A stretch of DNA of 64,000 bases from Variovorax gracilis (GTDB lineage Bacteria > Pseudomonadota > Gammaproteobacteria > Burkholderiales > Burkholderiaceae_C): the NCBI RefSeq assembly GCF_030317115.1, contig NZ_JASZYF010000005.1, positions 248,001 to 312,000 on the forward strand, given 5' to 3'. A program made the translations under genes and the position numbers. Position 1 is the stretch's first letter; every line of letters starts with the position of its first letter. Below the pieces are notes generated by a model. It saw only the letters and a program-made list of their open reading frames with translations. It made no database searches and was not told the origin of the DNA. Of the stretch, positions 10,850 to 19,398 are shown piece after piece.

Positions 10850-12265
10850 TCAGTCGCAGTGCTGCGCAATGTAGGCCTTGACCGCTTCGGCATCGGCCGG
10901 CAGCTTGACGACGCGCTTGGGGAGCGCTTCGATGCCCTCGAAGCGCGCGGGACGTTCCGGCTCGTGGCCCAGCGCCTCGACGATCGTCTCGGCGAACTTG
11001 ATGGGCAGCGCGGTTTCCAGGACGATCATGGGCACGCCCGACACCAGATGCTCGCGTGCGGCCTTCAGGCCGTCGGCGGTGTGGGTATCGATCAAGGTCG
11101 CAAAACGCTTGTCGGTATCCCGGATGGTGGCGAGCCGGTCGGCATGCGTGCTGCTGCTGCTGGCGAAGCCGAAGTGCGTCGCAGCCTGCACGAAGACCGG
11201 ATCCTTGCTCAGGTCGAATCGGCCCTCGCGGCCGAGTTCATCCTCGAACAGTCCACGCGCCTTCGCGGCGTCGCGGCCGACCAGGTCGAACACGAAGCGT
11301 TCGAAATTGCTCGCCTTGGAAATGTCCATTGACGGGCTCGACGTCTCGTGCGTGTCGGCCGAGGAGCGCACCCGGTAGACGCCAGTGCGAAAGAACTCAT
11401 CGAGCACGTCGTTCTCGTTGGTGGCGACCACCAGCGTGCGAATCGGCAGGCCCATCATGCGCGCCACATGGCCGGCGCAGACGTTGCCGAAATTGCCGGA
11501 AGGCACGGTGAAGCTCACCTGCTTGTCGTCGCTGCCGGTGGCTTGAAAGTAGCCGGCGAAGTAGTAGACGACCTGCGCCAGCAGGCGCGCCCAGTTGATC
11601 GAGTTGACCGTGCCGATCTTGTACTTGCGCTTGAAGGTCAGGTCGTTCGACACCGCCTTCACGATGTCCTGGCAATCGTCGAACACACCGGCGATCGCGA
11701 TGTTGTGGATATTCGCGTCCTGCAGGCTGAACATCTGCGCCTGCTGGAACGGGCTCATGCGTCCGTCCGGCGAGGTCATGAAGACGCGCACGCCCTTTTT
11801 GCCGCGCATCGCGTACTCGGCGGCGCTGCCGGTGTCGCCGCTGGTCGCGCCGAGGATGTTGAGTTCTTCGCCACGGCGGGCCAGTTCGTACTCGAACAGG
11901 TTGCCGAGCAACTGCATCGCCATGTCCTTGAAAGCGAGCGTCGGGCCGTTGGACAGCGCTTGAAGATAGACACCATCTTCCAGCTCGCGCAGCGGCACGA
12001 TCTCGGAAGTGCCGAACACCTCGGCGGTGTACGTCTTGGCGCAGATTGCCTTCAGGTCGGCAGGCGGGATGTCGTCGATGTAGAGCGAGAGGATCTCGAA
12101 CGCCAACTCGGCGTAGGAAAGCCCGCGCCACTTCGCCAGCGTGGCCGCGTCGATCTGGGGGTATTGCACGGGCAGGTACAGGCCGCCGTCGGGCGCAAGG
12201 CCTTCCAGCAGGATCTCGCAGAAGCGGCGGCGGTCCGGGTGGCCGCGCGTGGAAAGGTAGCGCAT
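10850..12265 (-). CDS. thrC: Threonine synthase
   Basis: Threonine synthase converts O-phosphohomoserine to threonine using PLP. The 471-residue product starts MRYLSTRGHPDRR and matches the longer class of ThrC found in proteobacteria. The PLP lysine is in TLAFKDMAMQ, and SGDTGSAAEYA and VPSGNFGNV supply phosphate-binding loops. The start codon shares its A with the stop of hom (TGATG arrangement), indicating translational coupling. The same frame stays open further upstream inside hom, but only this start fits the family. Confidence 0.97.
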   Translation of the reverse strand: MRYLSTRGHPDRRRFCEILLEGLAPDGGLYLPVQYPQIDAATLAKWRGLSYAELAFEILSLYIDDIPPADLKAICAKTYTAEVFGTSEIVPLRELEDGVYLQALSNGPTLAFKDMAMQLLGNLFEYELARRGEELNILGATSGDTGSAAEYAMRGKKGVRVFMTSPDGRMSPFQQAQMFSLQDANIHNIAIAGVFDDCQDIVKAVSNDLTFKRKYKIGTVNSINWARLLAQVVYYFAGYFQATGSDDKQVSFTVPSGNFGNVCAGHVARMMGLPIRTLVVATNENDVLDEFFRTGVYRVRSSADTHETSSPSMDISKASNFERFVFDLVGRDAAKARGLFEDELGREGRFDLSKDPVFVQAATHFGFASSSSTHADRLATIRDTDKRFATLIDTHTADGLKAAREHLVSGVPMIVLETALPIKFAETIVEALGHEPERPARFEGIEALPKRVVKLPADAEAVKAYIAQHCD

Positions 12266-13587
12266 CAGGACAGCTCTTCCTTGCGAAGACGCACGATCGG
12301 CGCCAGCACCGTGGGCAAAGCCTGCAGTTGGGCGAGCGCGTCGTCCAGCGTGCCTTCGCGCGTGTCGTGCGTGAGGATGATCAGGTCGGTCTGCGTCGAG
12401 CCTTCGCCGCCCACTTCGTCGGCTTCGCGCTGCAGCACTGCATCGATGCTGATGCCGGCGCTGGCGAGCAGGCCCGTCACCTTGGCCAGCACCCCGGCCT
12501 CGTCGGCCACGCGCAGGCGCAGGTAATAGCTGGTCACCACCTCGGCCATCGGCAGGACCTTCAGGTCGCTCATGGCGTCGGGATGGAAGGCCAGGTGCGG
12601 AACGCGGTGCGCCGCATCGGCGGTGTGCAGGCGGGCGATATCGACCAGGTCGGCGATCACCGCGCTGGCGGTCGGCTCGCTTCCGGCGCCCTTGCCGTAG
12701 TACAGCGTGGTGCCAACGGCATCGCCATTGACCACCACTGCGTTCATCGCGCCTTCGACATTCGCGAGCAACCGCTTGGACGGGACCAGCGAGGGATGCA
12801 CGCGCAGCTCGATACCCTGCGCCTTGCGCTTGGTCACGCCCAGCAGCTTGATGCGGTAGCCGAGTTGCTCGGCATACTTGATGTCCTGCGCCGCGAGCTT
12901 GGTGATGCCCTCGACATGCGCCTTGTCGAACTGCACCGGGATGCCGAATGCGATGGCGCTCATCAGCGTGACCTTGTGCGCGGCGTCGACGCCTTCGATG
13001 TCGAAGGTCGGGTCGGCTTCGGCGTAGCCCAGGCGTTGCGCTTCTTTCAGCACGGTGTCGAAATCCAGGCCCTTGTCCCGCATCTCCGACAGGATGAAGT
13101 TGGTGGTGCCGTTGATGATGCCCGCGATCCACTGGATGCTGTTGGCCGTGAGGCCTTCGCGCAGCGCCTTGATGATCGGGATGCCACCTGCGACTGCGGC
13201 CTCGAACGCCACCATCACGCCTTTGGCATGCGCGGCCGCGAAGATTTCGGTGCCATGCACCGCAAGCAGCGCCTTGTTGGCGGTGACCACGTGCTTGCCG
13301 GCCGCAATAGCCTCGAGCACCAGTTGCTTGGCGATGCCATAGCCGCCGATCAGTTCGACCACGATGTCGATGTCCGGATTGGCGATGACGGCGCGTGCGT
13401 CGTCGACGACCTGGACGCCGTCGCCGACCACTTCCCTCGCGCGCGCCGTATCGAGGTCGGCGACCATCGTGATCTCGATGCCGCGGCCCGCGCGGCGCTT
13501 GATTTCTTCCTGGTTGCGCTGGAGCACCTTGAAAGTGCCGCTACCGACCGTGCCGATGCCGAGCAGGCCAACTTGGATGGGTTTCAT
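12265..13587 (-). CDS. hom: Homoserine dehydrogenase
   Basis: This enzyme reduces aspartate semialdehyde to homoserine, the branch point to threonine and methionine. The 440-residue protein shows an N-terminal Rossmann fold (GLLGIGTVGSGTF), the catalytic central part with GIINGTTNFIL and EADPTFDIEG, and a C-terminal ACT domain (LRVADEAGVLAKVTGL) that usually senses threonine. It is preceded after a 44-base gap by an alanine/aspartate-type aminotransferase gene, an order widespread in betaproteobacteria. Confidence 0.97.
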   Translation of the reverse strand: MKPIQVGLLGIGTVGSGTFKVLQRNQEEIKRRAGRGIEITMVADLDTARAREVVGDGVQVVDDARAVIANPDIDIVVELIGGYGIAKQLVLEAIAAGKHVVTANKALLAVHGTEIFAAAHAKGVMVAFEAAVAGGIPIIKALREGLTANSIQWIAGIINGTTNFILSEMRDKGLDFDTVLKEAQRLGYAEADPTFDIEGVDAAHKVTLMSAIAFGIPVQFDKAHVEGITKLAAQDIKYAEQLGYRIKLLGVTKRKAQGIELRVHPSLVPSKRLLANVEGAMNAVVVNGDAVGTTLYYGKGAGSEPTASAVIADLVDIARLHTADAAHRVPHLAFHPDAMSDLKVLPMAEVVTSYYLRLRVADEAGVLAKVTGLLASAGISIDAVLQREADEVGGEGSTQTDLIILTHDTREGTLDDALAQLQALPTVLAPIVRLRKEELS

Positions 13588-13631
13588 GGGATTCGTCTTC
13601 TAGAGCAATGGATCCTGAAGGCCACGCGGGC

Positions 13632-14855
13632 TCAGGCGATACGGTTTCGGTAGCGTTCGAGGAAGCCGGCGATGCGCGCAACCGCCTCGCGCAGGTCTTC
13701 TTCATGGGGAAGGAACACGATGCGGAAGTGGTCCGGCGTCGCCCAGTTGAAGCCGGTGCCCTGCACCAGCATCACCTTCGTCTCCTTGAGCAATTCGAGG
13801 AAGAACTGACGGTCGTCGTCGATGGGGTAGACCTTGGGGTCGAGCTTCGGGAACATGTAGAGCGCTGCACTGGGCTTGACGCAGCTCACGCCCGGAATCG
13901 CGGTGATGAGTTCGTAGGCCAGGTCACGCTGCCTGCGCAGGCGACCGCCAGGCCCCACAAGGTCATTGATGCTCTGGTAGCCGCCCAGCGCGGTCTGGAT
14001 CGCCCACTGGCCCGGCACGTTGGCGCACAGGCGCATGTTCGAGAGCATGTTCAGACCCTCGATGTAGTCCCGCGCCATCTTCTTGTCGCCCGACACGACG
14101 AGCCAGCCGGCGCGATAGCCGCACGAGCGGTAGCTCTTCGACAGCGAGTTGAAGGTGAGCGTGAGCACGTCCTTCGAGAGGCTGGCGATCGCGGTGTGCC
14201 TGACGCCGTCGTACAGCACCTTGTCATAGACCTCGTCGGCGAAGATCACCAGTCCGTGCTCGCGTGCGATCGCAACGATGCCCTTCAGCAGTTCGTCCGA
14301 ATACAGCGCGCCCGTCGGGTTGTTGGGATTGATGACGACGATGCCCTTGGTGCGGGGAGAGATCTTGGAGCGAATGTCGTCGAGGTTCGGCATCCATCCG
14401 TTGTCCTCGTCGCACAGGTAGTGCACCGGCCTGCCGCCGGAGAGGCTCGCCACCGCCGTCCACAGCGGGTAGTCGGGTGCTGGCAGCAGCAGTTCGTCGC
14501 CGTCGTTGAGCAGCGCGTTCGTGGCCATCGCGATCAGTTCGCTGGCGCCGTTGCCGAGGTAGATGTCGTCGAGCGTGACACCCGCGATGCCCTGCTTCTG
14601 GGTCTCGTGCATCACCGCCTTCCGTGCCGCGAAGATGCCCTTGCTGTCCGAATAGCCCGCCGACGCCGGCAAGTTGCGGATCATGTCCTGCTGGACCTCT
14701 TCCGGTGCATCGAAGCCGAACACGGCGAGATTGCCGATGTTGAGCTTGATGATCTTCTGGCCCTCTTCCTCCATCTGCTTCGCGGCGTCCATGATCGGGC
14801 CGCGGATGTCGTAGAGCACGTTGGCCAGCTTGGCCGATTTCTTGAGCGGTTTCAA
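13632..14855 (-). CDS. Pyridoxal phosphate-dependent aminotransferase (AlaA-like)
   Basis: This 407-residue class I aminotransferase most resembles AlaA, the glutamate-pyruvate transaminase. The frame contains the ligand asparagine in INPNNPTGALYS, the PLP lysine in SLSKSYRSCGYRAGW, and the C-terminal substrate arginine in HFRIVFLPH. I chose a TTG start at 14855 because it gives the family N-terminus (KPLKKSAKLANVLYDIRG) and has a perfect GGAGG five to six bases before it; the frame remains open far upstream without family similarity. It heads the hom-thrC unit, so a role in feeding amino groups to this pathway is plausible. Confidence 0.9.
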   Translation of the reverse strand: MKPLKKSAKLANVLYDIRGPIMDAAKQMEEEGQKIIKLNIGNLAVFGFDAPEEVQQDMIRNLPASAGYSDSKGIFAARKAVMHETQKQGIAGVTLDDIYLGNGASELIAMATNALLNDGDELLLPAPDYPLWTAVASLSGGRPVHYLCDEDNGWMPNLDDIRSKISPRTKGIVVINPNNPTGALYSDELLKGIVAIAREHGLVIFADEVYDKVLYDGVRHTAIASLSKDVLTLTFNSLSKSYRSCGYRAGWLVVSGDKKMARDYIEGLNMLSNMRLCANVPGQWAIQTALGGYQSINDLVGPGGRLRRQRDLAYELITAIPGVSCVKPSAALYMFPKLDPKVYPIDDDRQFFLELLKETKVMLVQGTGFNWATPDHFRIVFLPHEEDLREAVARIAGFLERYRNRIA

Positions 14856-14890
14856 AGTCCCTCCAAGGGGGTCTGCGCAGGGGGAAAACC

Positions 14891-14896
14891 TATAAT
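14891..14896 (+). promoter_or_regulatory. Minus-10-like TATAAT before the Mth938-like gene
   Basis: A perfect TATAAT lies 27 bases before the start of the gene at 14923. No convincing TTGACA-like box is found at the proper distance, so this is a weak promoter call. It also lies in the divergent gap with the aminotransferase gene. Confidence 0.35.
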
Positions 14897-14922
14897 TTGA
14901 CCACAGTTCCCACCCCCTCCAG

Positions 14923-15309
14923 ATGAAGCTCCAGCCCGACAAATCCGACGTCCAGACACTCACTGCACACGGCCCCGGCTGGGTGGCCATCAACAACGAA
15001 CGGGTCGAATCGAGCGTGGTGGTCGGCTCGCGCGGCGAGCGCTTCGAGTGGAATTGCTCCCGCTTCGACGACATCGGCGCCGAGCATTTCGCGCGACTCG
15101 CCTCGCTGGGGGCCGAACTGATCATCTTCGGCAGCGGCGCGCGCATCCGTTTTCCGCAACCGGCCTGGCTTCAGCTTTTGATGGCGCAACGCACCGGTGT
15201 CGAGACGATGGACACGCCCGCGGCGTGCCGCACCTACAACATCCTCGCGAGCGAAGGCCGTCACGTGGTGGCCGCGCTTCTCATCGAGAGCCCGGTTGCT
15301 GGGCAGTAA
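14923..15309 (+). CDS. Mth938-like domain protein (DUF498/DUF598 family)
   Basis: This 128-residue protein belongs to the Mth938-like family, related to Xcc1710 and the mitochondrial complex I assembly factor NDUFAF3. Supporting features are the VVVGSRGERFEW segment, the glycine-rich IIFGSGAR strand-turn, and the TGVETMDTPAACRTYNIL block with the family pattern of a conserved Thr/Ala/Cys-Arg/Tyr-Asn. No enzyme activity is established for bacterial members. It precedes the BCP peroxiredoxin on the same strand by 120 bases. Confidence 0.85.
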   Translation: MKLQPDKSDVQTLTAHGPGWVAINNERVESSVVVGSRGERFEWNCSRFDDIGAEHFARLASLGAELIIFGSGARIRFPQPAWLQLLMAQRTGVETMDTPAACRTYNILASEGRHVVAALLIESPVAGQ

Positions 15310-15429
15310 GAGTCATTTCGGGGTAAAATCGCGGGTTGCAAACCGGCGGCCCGCCCTCAGTTAGCAACGACCAATCCTTCATGAACCCGACCGGATCGGG
15401 CATGGAATCAAACGGAGAAAACAAGTTTC

Positions 15430-15906
15430 ATGGCGATCGTTGTCAACAAACCCATTCCCGAATTCGACGCCAATGCCACCGGCGGTCTCAAGGTTTCGAA
15501 CACCTCGCATCTTGGCCACGTGCTGGTCATGTACTTCTACCCCAAGGACAACACGCCAGGTTGCACCACGGAAGCGATGCAGTTTCGAGACCGCTACAAG
15601 GACTTCGAAAAGGCTGGCGCCACCGTCTTCGGCGTTTCTCGCGACAACATGAAGTCGCACGATGAATTCAAGGCCAAGCTCGAACTCCCCTTCGAACTGA
15701 TCGCCGACACCGAAGAAAAGATGTGCCACATGTTCGGCGTGGTCAAGAACAAGATCATGTACGGCAAGAAGGTCAAGGGCATCGAGCGCAGCACCTTCCT
15801 GATCGGCGCCGATGGCGTGCTGAAGGCTGAATGGCGCGGCCTGAAGGTGCCCGGCCATGTGGACGACGTGCTGAAGGCAGTCAAGGCGCTCAAGAAAGCC
15901 GCTTGA
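15430..15906 (+). CDS. bcp: Peroxiredoxin, BCP/PrxQ family
   Basis: This 158-residue thiol peroxidase would reduce hydroperoxides in the cytoplasm. The peroxidatic cysteine is Cys45 in PGCTTEAM. The resolving cysteine normally five residues later (Cys50 in E. coli BCP) is Met50 here. The only other cysteine visible is Cys99 (KMCHMFGV), so the enzyme may act as a 1-Cys form or use an alternative partner. The start has GGAGAAAA about 9 bases upstream. It is followed by a terminator-like hairpin at 16029. Confidence 0.93.
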   Translation: MAIVVNKPIPEFDANATGGLKVSNTSHLGHVLVMYFYPKDNTPGCTTEAMQFRDRYKDFEKAGATVFGVSRDNMKSHDEFKAKLELPFELIADTEEKMCHMFGVVKNKIMYGKKVKGIERSTFLIGADGVLKAEWRGLKVPGHVDDVLKAVKALKKAA

Positions 15907-16028
15907 ACTGTGAAGTGTGTGAGGTTTTGCGCAATCCCGTTGGTGACGCGCAACGAACACCGGATGCGACACACCTGATGTGCATAATGGCCCAATGCCG
16001 TTGAGCTCCACGACCGCATCCACCGAAC

Positions 16029-16058
16029 AAAGCCGCCCTGGTCTTCAGGCGGCTTTTT
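16029..16058 (+). terminator. Rho-independent terminator after bcp
   Basis: AAAGCCGCC (16029-16037) pairs with GGCGGCTTT (16048-16056) around a 10-base loop and runs into TTTTT. It lies 120 bases beyond the bcp stop and just before the phoH-like start. Confidence 0.75.
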
Positions 16059-16097
16059 CGCTTTCTGGCCCCTTTCTTTTTGCGAGCGAACCGATCC

Positions 16098-17840
16098 ATG
16101 CCCTTGCCTCCCGCCCCCACGAAACGCGCCGCATTGCTTTCGCCGGACGCGCACGACGCGCCCGCCCGTTCTTCGCACGGAAGAAGCGGCCGACGCTCGT
16201 CTGATCGCAGAACCGAAGACGCCGGGTCGAACGGGACCCGACCGCTCGAATTGTTCGACCGCCATGCCGCGGAAGCCGGCGGCGCTGTCGAGGCGCCGGT
16301 TGCGCCGAAGGCAAAAGCACCGGCGCCAGCGGTGCCCGAGGCGCCGCCCGTCCGTCGCGAGGCCCGCGTGAGCGCTCCGGCAGCAGCGCCGCAAAGCCAG
16401 CCGCGCGCCAAACGCAGCAAATCCAACGGCCCGGCCAAGCTTTTCGTCCTTGACACGAACGTGCTGCTGCACGACCCGATGTGCCTGTTCCGCTTCGAGG
16501 AGCACGACATCTTCCTGCCGATGATCGTGCTGGAAGAACTCGATGGCCACAAAAAGGGCACGACGGAAGTCGCGCGAAACGGCCGCCAGACCAGCCGAAC
16601 GCTCGATGCACTCGCAGCGGCCCAAGGCGCCGACATCGGCAAGGGGCTGAAGCTCGATACCACCGGTCATCGCGAGGCCGGCGGCAAGTTGTTCTTCCAG
16701 ACTGCGCCGCTGGACTACACGCTGCCCACCAGCCTGCCGCAAGGCAAGGCCGACAACCAGATCCTGGGCGTCGTCCAGGCCCTGCGAGATCTCTACGCGA
16801 CGGACGCGCCCGGCCGCGCGAAGCAGGAAGTGGTGCTGGTGTCGAAAGACATCAACATGCGCGTCAAGGCGCGCGCACTGGGCCTGGCCGCCGACGACTA
16901 CCAGAACGACAAGACGCTCGAGGATGGCGACCTCCTCTACTCTGGCTCGCTCGCCCTGCCCGCCGACTTCTGGACGCGCCAGAGCAAGACGGTCGAAAGC
17001 TGGCAGAGCGGCAGCAGCACCTTCTACCGGATCAGCGGTCCGATCGTGCCCAACCTCTACATCAATCAATTCGTCTATTTCGAGGCACCCGGCGAGCCGA
17101 GCATGTATGCACGCGTGACCGAAATCCGCGACAAGACGGCCGTTCTCAAGACGCTGAAGGACTACGGCTCGGTGAAGAATGCCGTGTGGGGTGTGAACAC
17201 CCGCAACCGGGAGCAGAACTTTGCGATGAACCTGCTCATGGATCCGGATGTCGACTTCGTCACCTTGACTGGGACCGCCGGCACCGGCAAGACGCTGATG
17301 GCGCTGGCTTCCGGCCTGACGCAGGTGCTCGACGACCGTCGCTACACCGAAATCATCATGACCCGCGCCACCGTGAGCGTGGGTGAGGACATCGGGTTCC
17401 TGCCCGGCACGGAAGAGGAAAAAATGGGCCCGTGGATGGGCGCTCTCGACGACAACCTCGAGTTCCTCGCCAAGGGCGACAGCGGCGGCGCAGGCGAATG
17501 GGGGCGCGCGGCGACCAACGAGCTGATCCGCAGCAAGATCAAGATCAAGAGCATGAACTTCATGCGCGGGCGTACCTTCCTTAACAAGTACGTGATCATC
17601 GACGAAGCGCAGAACCTGACGCCCAAGCAAATGAAGACGCTGGTCACCCGCGCAGGTCCGGGCACCAAGATCATCTGCATGGGCAACCTGGCACAGATCG
17701 ATACGCCCTACCTGACGGAAGGCTCTTCCGGCCTCACTTTCGCGGTCGACAAGTTCAAGGGTTGGCCGCACAGCGGTCACATCACGCTGGCGCGCGGCGA
17801 ACGCTCACGCCTGGCGGACTTCGCCAGCGAAGTGCTTTAG
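16098..17840 (+). CDS. PIN domain-PhoH ATPase fusion (PhoH2-like)
   Basis: This 580-residue protein joins an N-terminal PIN RNase domain to a C-terminal PhoH ATPase, the PhoH2 arrangement seen in actinobacteria and many betaproteobacteria, thought to unwind and cut RNA. After a disordered Ala/Pro-rich leader of about 110 residues, the PIN core begins LFVLDTNVLLHDP with further acidic residues (EELDGHKKG, VSKDINMR). The ATPase part has the Walker A GTAGTGKTLMAL near 395 and Walker B YVIIDEAQN near 500. I chose the ATG at 16098 over a TTG six codons upstream. Confidence 0.9.
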   Translation: MPLPPAPTKRAALLSPDAHDAPARSSHGRSGRRSSDRRTEDAGSNGTRPLELFDRHAAEAGGAVEAPVAPKAKAPAPAVPEAPPVRREARVSAPAAAPQSQPRAKRSKSNGPAKLFVLDTNVLLHDPMCLFRFEEHDIFLPMIVLEELDGHKKGTTEVARNGRQTSRTLDALAAAQGADIGKGLKLDTTGHREAGGKLFFQTAPLDYTLPTSLPQGKADNQILGVVQALRDLYATDAPGRAKQEVVLVSKDINMRVKARALGLAADDYQNDKTLEDGDLLYSGSLALPADFWTRQSKTVESWQSGSSTFYRISGPIVPNLYINQFVYFEAPGEPSMYARVTEIRDKTAVLKTLKDYGSVKNAVWGVNTRNREQNFAMNLLMDPDVDFVTLTGTAGTGKTLMALASGLTQVLDDRRYTEIIMTRATVSVGEDIGFLPGTEEEKMGPWMGALDDNLEFLAKGDSGGAGEWGRAATNELIRSKIKIKSMNFMRGRTFLNKYVIIDEAQNLTPKQMKTLVTRAGPGTKIICMGNLAQIDTPYLTEGSSGLTFAVDKFKGWPHSGHITLARGERSRLADFASEVL

Positions 17841-17966
17841 CCTCCCCGCGAGGTTTTTCCGCGGCAGCTCACGAACGGACGTTCGCTGCGCTTTGCCGCG
17901 CCATTTCGGGATCAGCCGCAGGCTGCTGACAGGACGTTGTCAGTAGGCCTCGCGCAGCATGCGGGC

Positions 17967-18416
17967 ATGAACCGCAGAAATTGGATCGCAGTCGCCAGCG
18001 CCGAACATGCCCGTCGTGGGCGTGACAACCCGGAGGGTGGCTTCATGCAGGTCGGCCACGGCAAGCCCGCACCCTTGAAGCGGATTGCCGAGGGCGACCG
18101 CGTGGCTTACTACGCACCCGCCACTGCACTGGGCGGGCGGGACAAACTCCAAAGCTTCGTCTCGATCGGCGTCGTGCACGGCGACGAGCCTTACGAAGCG
18201 GACATGGGCAATGGCTTTGTCCCATGGCGCCGCGATGTGCGCTATGCGGTCGCGACCGAGGCGCCGATCCTTCCCCTGATCGACCGATTCGACTTCGTCG
18301 AGGACCCCAAGCGGTGGGGCTACAAGTTCCGATTCGGCTTGTTCGAAGTCAACGAGCACGACATCCGCCTGATCGCTGGCGCGATGAATGCCGATTCCCA
18401 GGCCCTCGCCCTCTGA
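17967..18416 (+). CDS. EVE domain protein
   Basis: This 149-residue protein is a single EVE domain, a PUA-like fold that in studied homologues binds modified bases in DNA or RNA. It starts [14 protein letters not shown] and contains the family's [23 protein letters not shown] and [13 protein letters not shown] (here RWGYKFRFG) elements. A second in-frame start ten codons upstream gives no family sequence. It is followed after 18 bases by a GyrI-like gene and begins the four-gene cassette that ends with a WYL regulator. The ligand is unknown. Confidence 0.85.
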   Translation: MNRRNWIAVASAEHARRGRDNPEGGFMQVGHGKPAPLKRIAEGDRVAYYAPATALGGRDKLQSFVSIGVVHGDEPYEADMGNGFVPWRRDVRYAVATEAPILPLIDRFDFVEDPKRWGYKFRFGLFEVNEHDIRLIAGAMNADSQALAL

Positions 18417-18434
18417 TTTCAAATGGAGCGAAAC

Positions 18435-18902
18435 ATGCAAACTGAATCACAGCCCCAGCTTCGACGCCTCGATGCCTTCAACGTCTCCGGCGTCACCGCG
18501 CGGACGACCCAGCGCCACGAGAGCGATCCGGATGCTGCACAGATCGGGGCGCTGTGGGATCGCTTTTTCGACGAGCGCGTCTATGAAAAAACGCCGCATA
18601 GGATCAACGACATGCGGCTCTTTGGTGTGTACTCCGCCTACGAGGCAGACGCGCACGGCGCATTCGATATCACGACCGGCGTCGCGGTATCGGACGGGCC
18701 GTCGGCCATCAGGATCGAGGGCGGCGACTACCTGGTCTTCACCGGGCAAGGCGAAATGCCGCAGATGGTGCTCGCCGTGTGGAAGGCGATCTGGCAGTAT
18801 TTCGAGGCGCGCCCCGACATCAAGCGCCGCTACCGGAGCGACTTCGAGGCCTACAGCGGTCCGGAGCAGGTCGCCATCCACATCGGAGTCGAATTGGACT
18901 GA
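18435..18902 (+). CDS. GyrI-like / AraC effector-binding domain protein
   Basis: This 155-residue protein is a stand-alone GyrI-like (SHV2) domain, related to E. coli SbmC/GyrI and to the effector-binding part of some AraC regulators. Evidence is the two-fold repeated architecture with LWDRFF near residue 35, the FGVY element, the central DYLVFTGQGEMPQMVLAVWK helix, and the C-terminal IHIGVEL strand. Such domains bind amphipathic ligands or DNA gyrase. The start at 18435 is supported by GGAG 7 bases upstream; the stop lies one base before the next start. Confidence 0.85.
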   Translation: MQTESQPQLRRLDAFNVSGVTARTTQRHESDPDAAQIGALWDRFFDERVYEKTPHRINDMRLFGVYSAYEADAHGAFDITTGVAVSDGPSAIRIEGGDYLVFTGQGEMPQMVLAVWKAIWQYFEARPDIKRRYRSDFEAYSGPEQVAIHIGVELD

Positions 18903-18903
18903 C

Positions 18904-19389
18904 ATGGGTTCGGCTATCGCGAAGAATGCCAAAAGCTGGCGAGAGAGGCTCGCTGGCTATCCGAGGCTGCCCGAGATCAAGCAGATTCCGGAGCGCATGC
19001 GGCAGCGCCACGGTCCGGGAACGATCGTGACGCCCTCCCCTCGCGAAGTCGACGAAGCCATGAAGCGCGTGCCGGAGGGACGGCTGGTCACGGTCTTCGG
19101 CATCGGACAGCAACTGGCCCGACAGCACGGCACCACGATCGGCTGCACGGTGACCACGGCCATCTTCGCGAGCATGGCAGCCCAAGCCGCCGCCGAAGAT
19201 CGGCAGGCCGGCCACTCGAACATCACGCCTTACTGGCGCACCCTGAAGGCCGATGGCGAGCTCAACCTCAAGTACCCAGGCGGCCTCGATGAACTCATGC
19301 AACGGCTCGAATCCGAAGGGCACACCGTGGTCCAACGCGGACGGCGCTTTTTCGTCGAGGACTTCGAGAAGAAGCTCATTGGGCGCTAA
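18904..19389 (+). CDS. MGMT-like (alkyltransferase-like) family protein lacking the acceptor cysteine
   Basis: This 161-residue protein resembles the DNA-binding domain family of O6-alkylguanine-DNA alkyltransferases: a helix-turn-helix-like VTVFGIGQQLARQHG, then ITPYWRTLKADGELN and a GGLDELMQRLESEGH tail comparable to the MGMT C-terminal region. The PCHR acceptor motif is absent; the only cysteine is in TIGCTVTTA, so it is unlikely to transfer alkyl groups in the standard way. It may recognise alkylated or unusual bases, as ATL proteins do, but that is inference. It is tightly packed between the GyrI-like gene and the WYL regulator. Confidence 0.7.
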   Translation: MGSAIAKNAKSWRERLAGYPRLPEIKQIPERMRQRHGPGTIVTPSPREVDEAMKRVPEGRLVTVFGIGQQLARQHGTTIGCTVTTAIFASMAAQAAAEDRQAGHSNITPYWRTLKADGELNLKYPGGLDELMQRLESEGHTVVQRGRRFFVEDFEKKLIGR

Positions 19390-19398
19390 TCTCCCCTC

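Noticed and set aside
12266..13132. Upstream extension of the thrC frame inside hom
   Set aside because: The family N-terminus is at 12265, and hom occupies this region with clear domain evidence.
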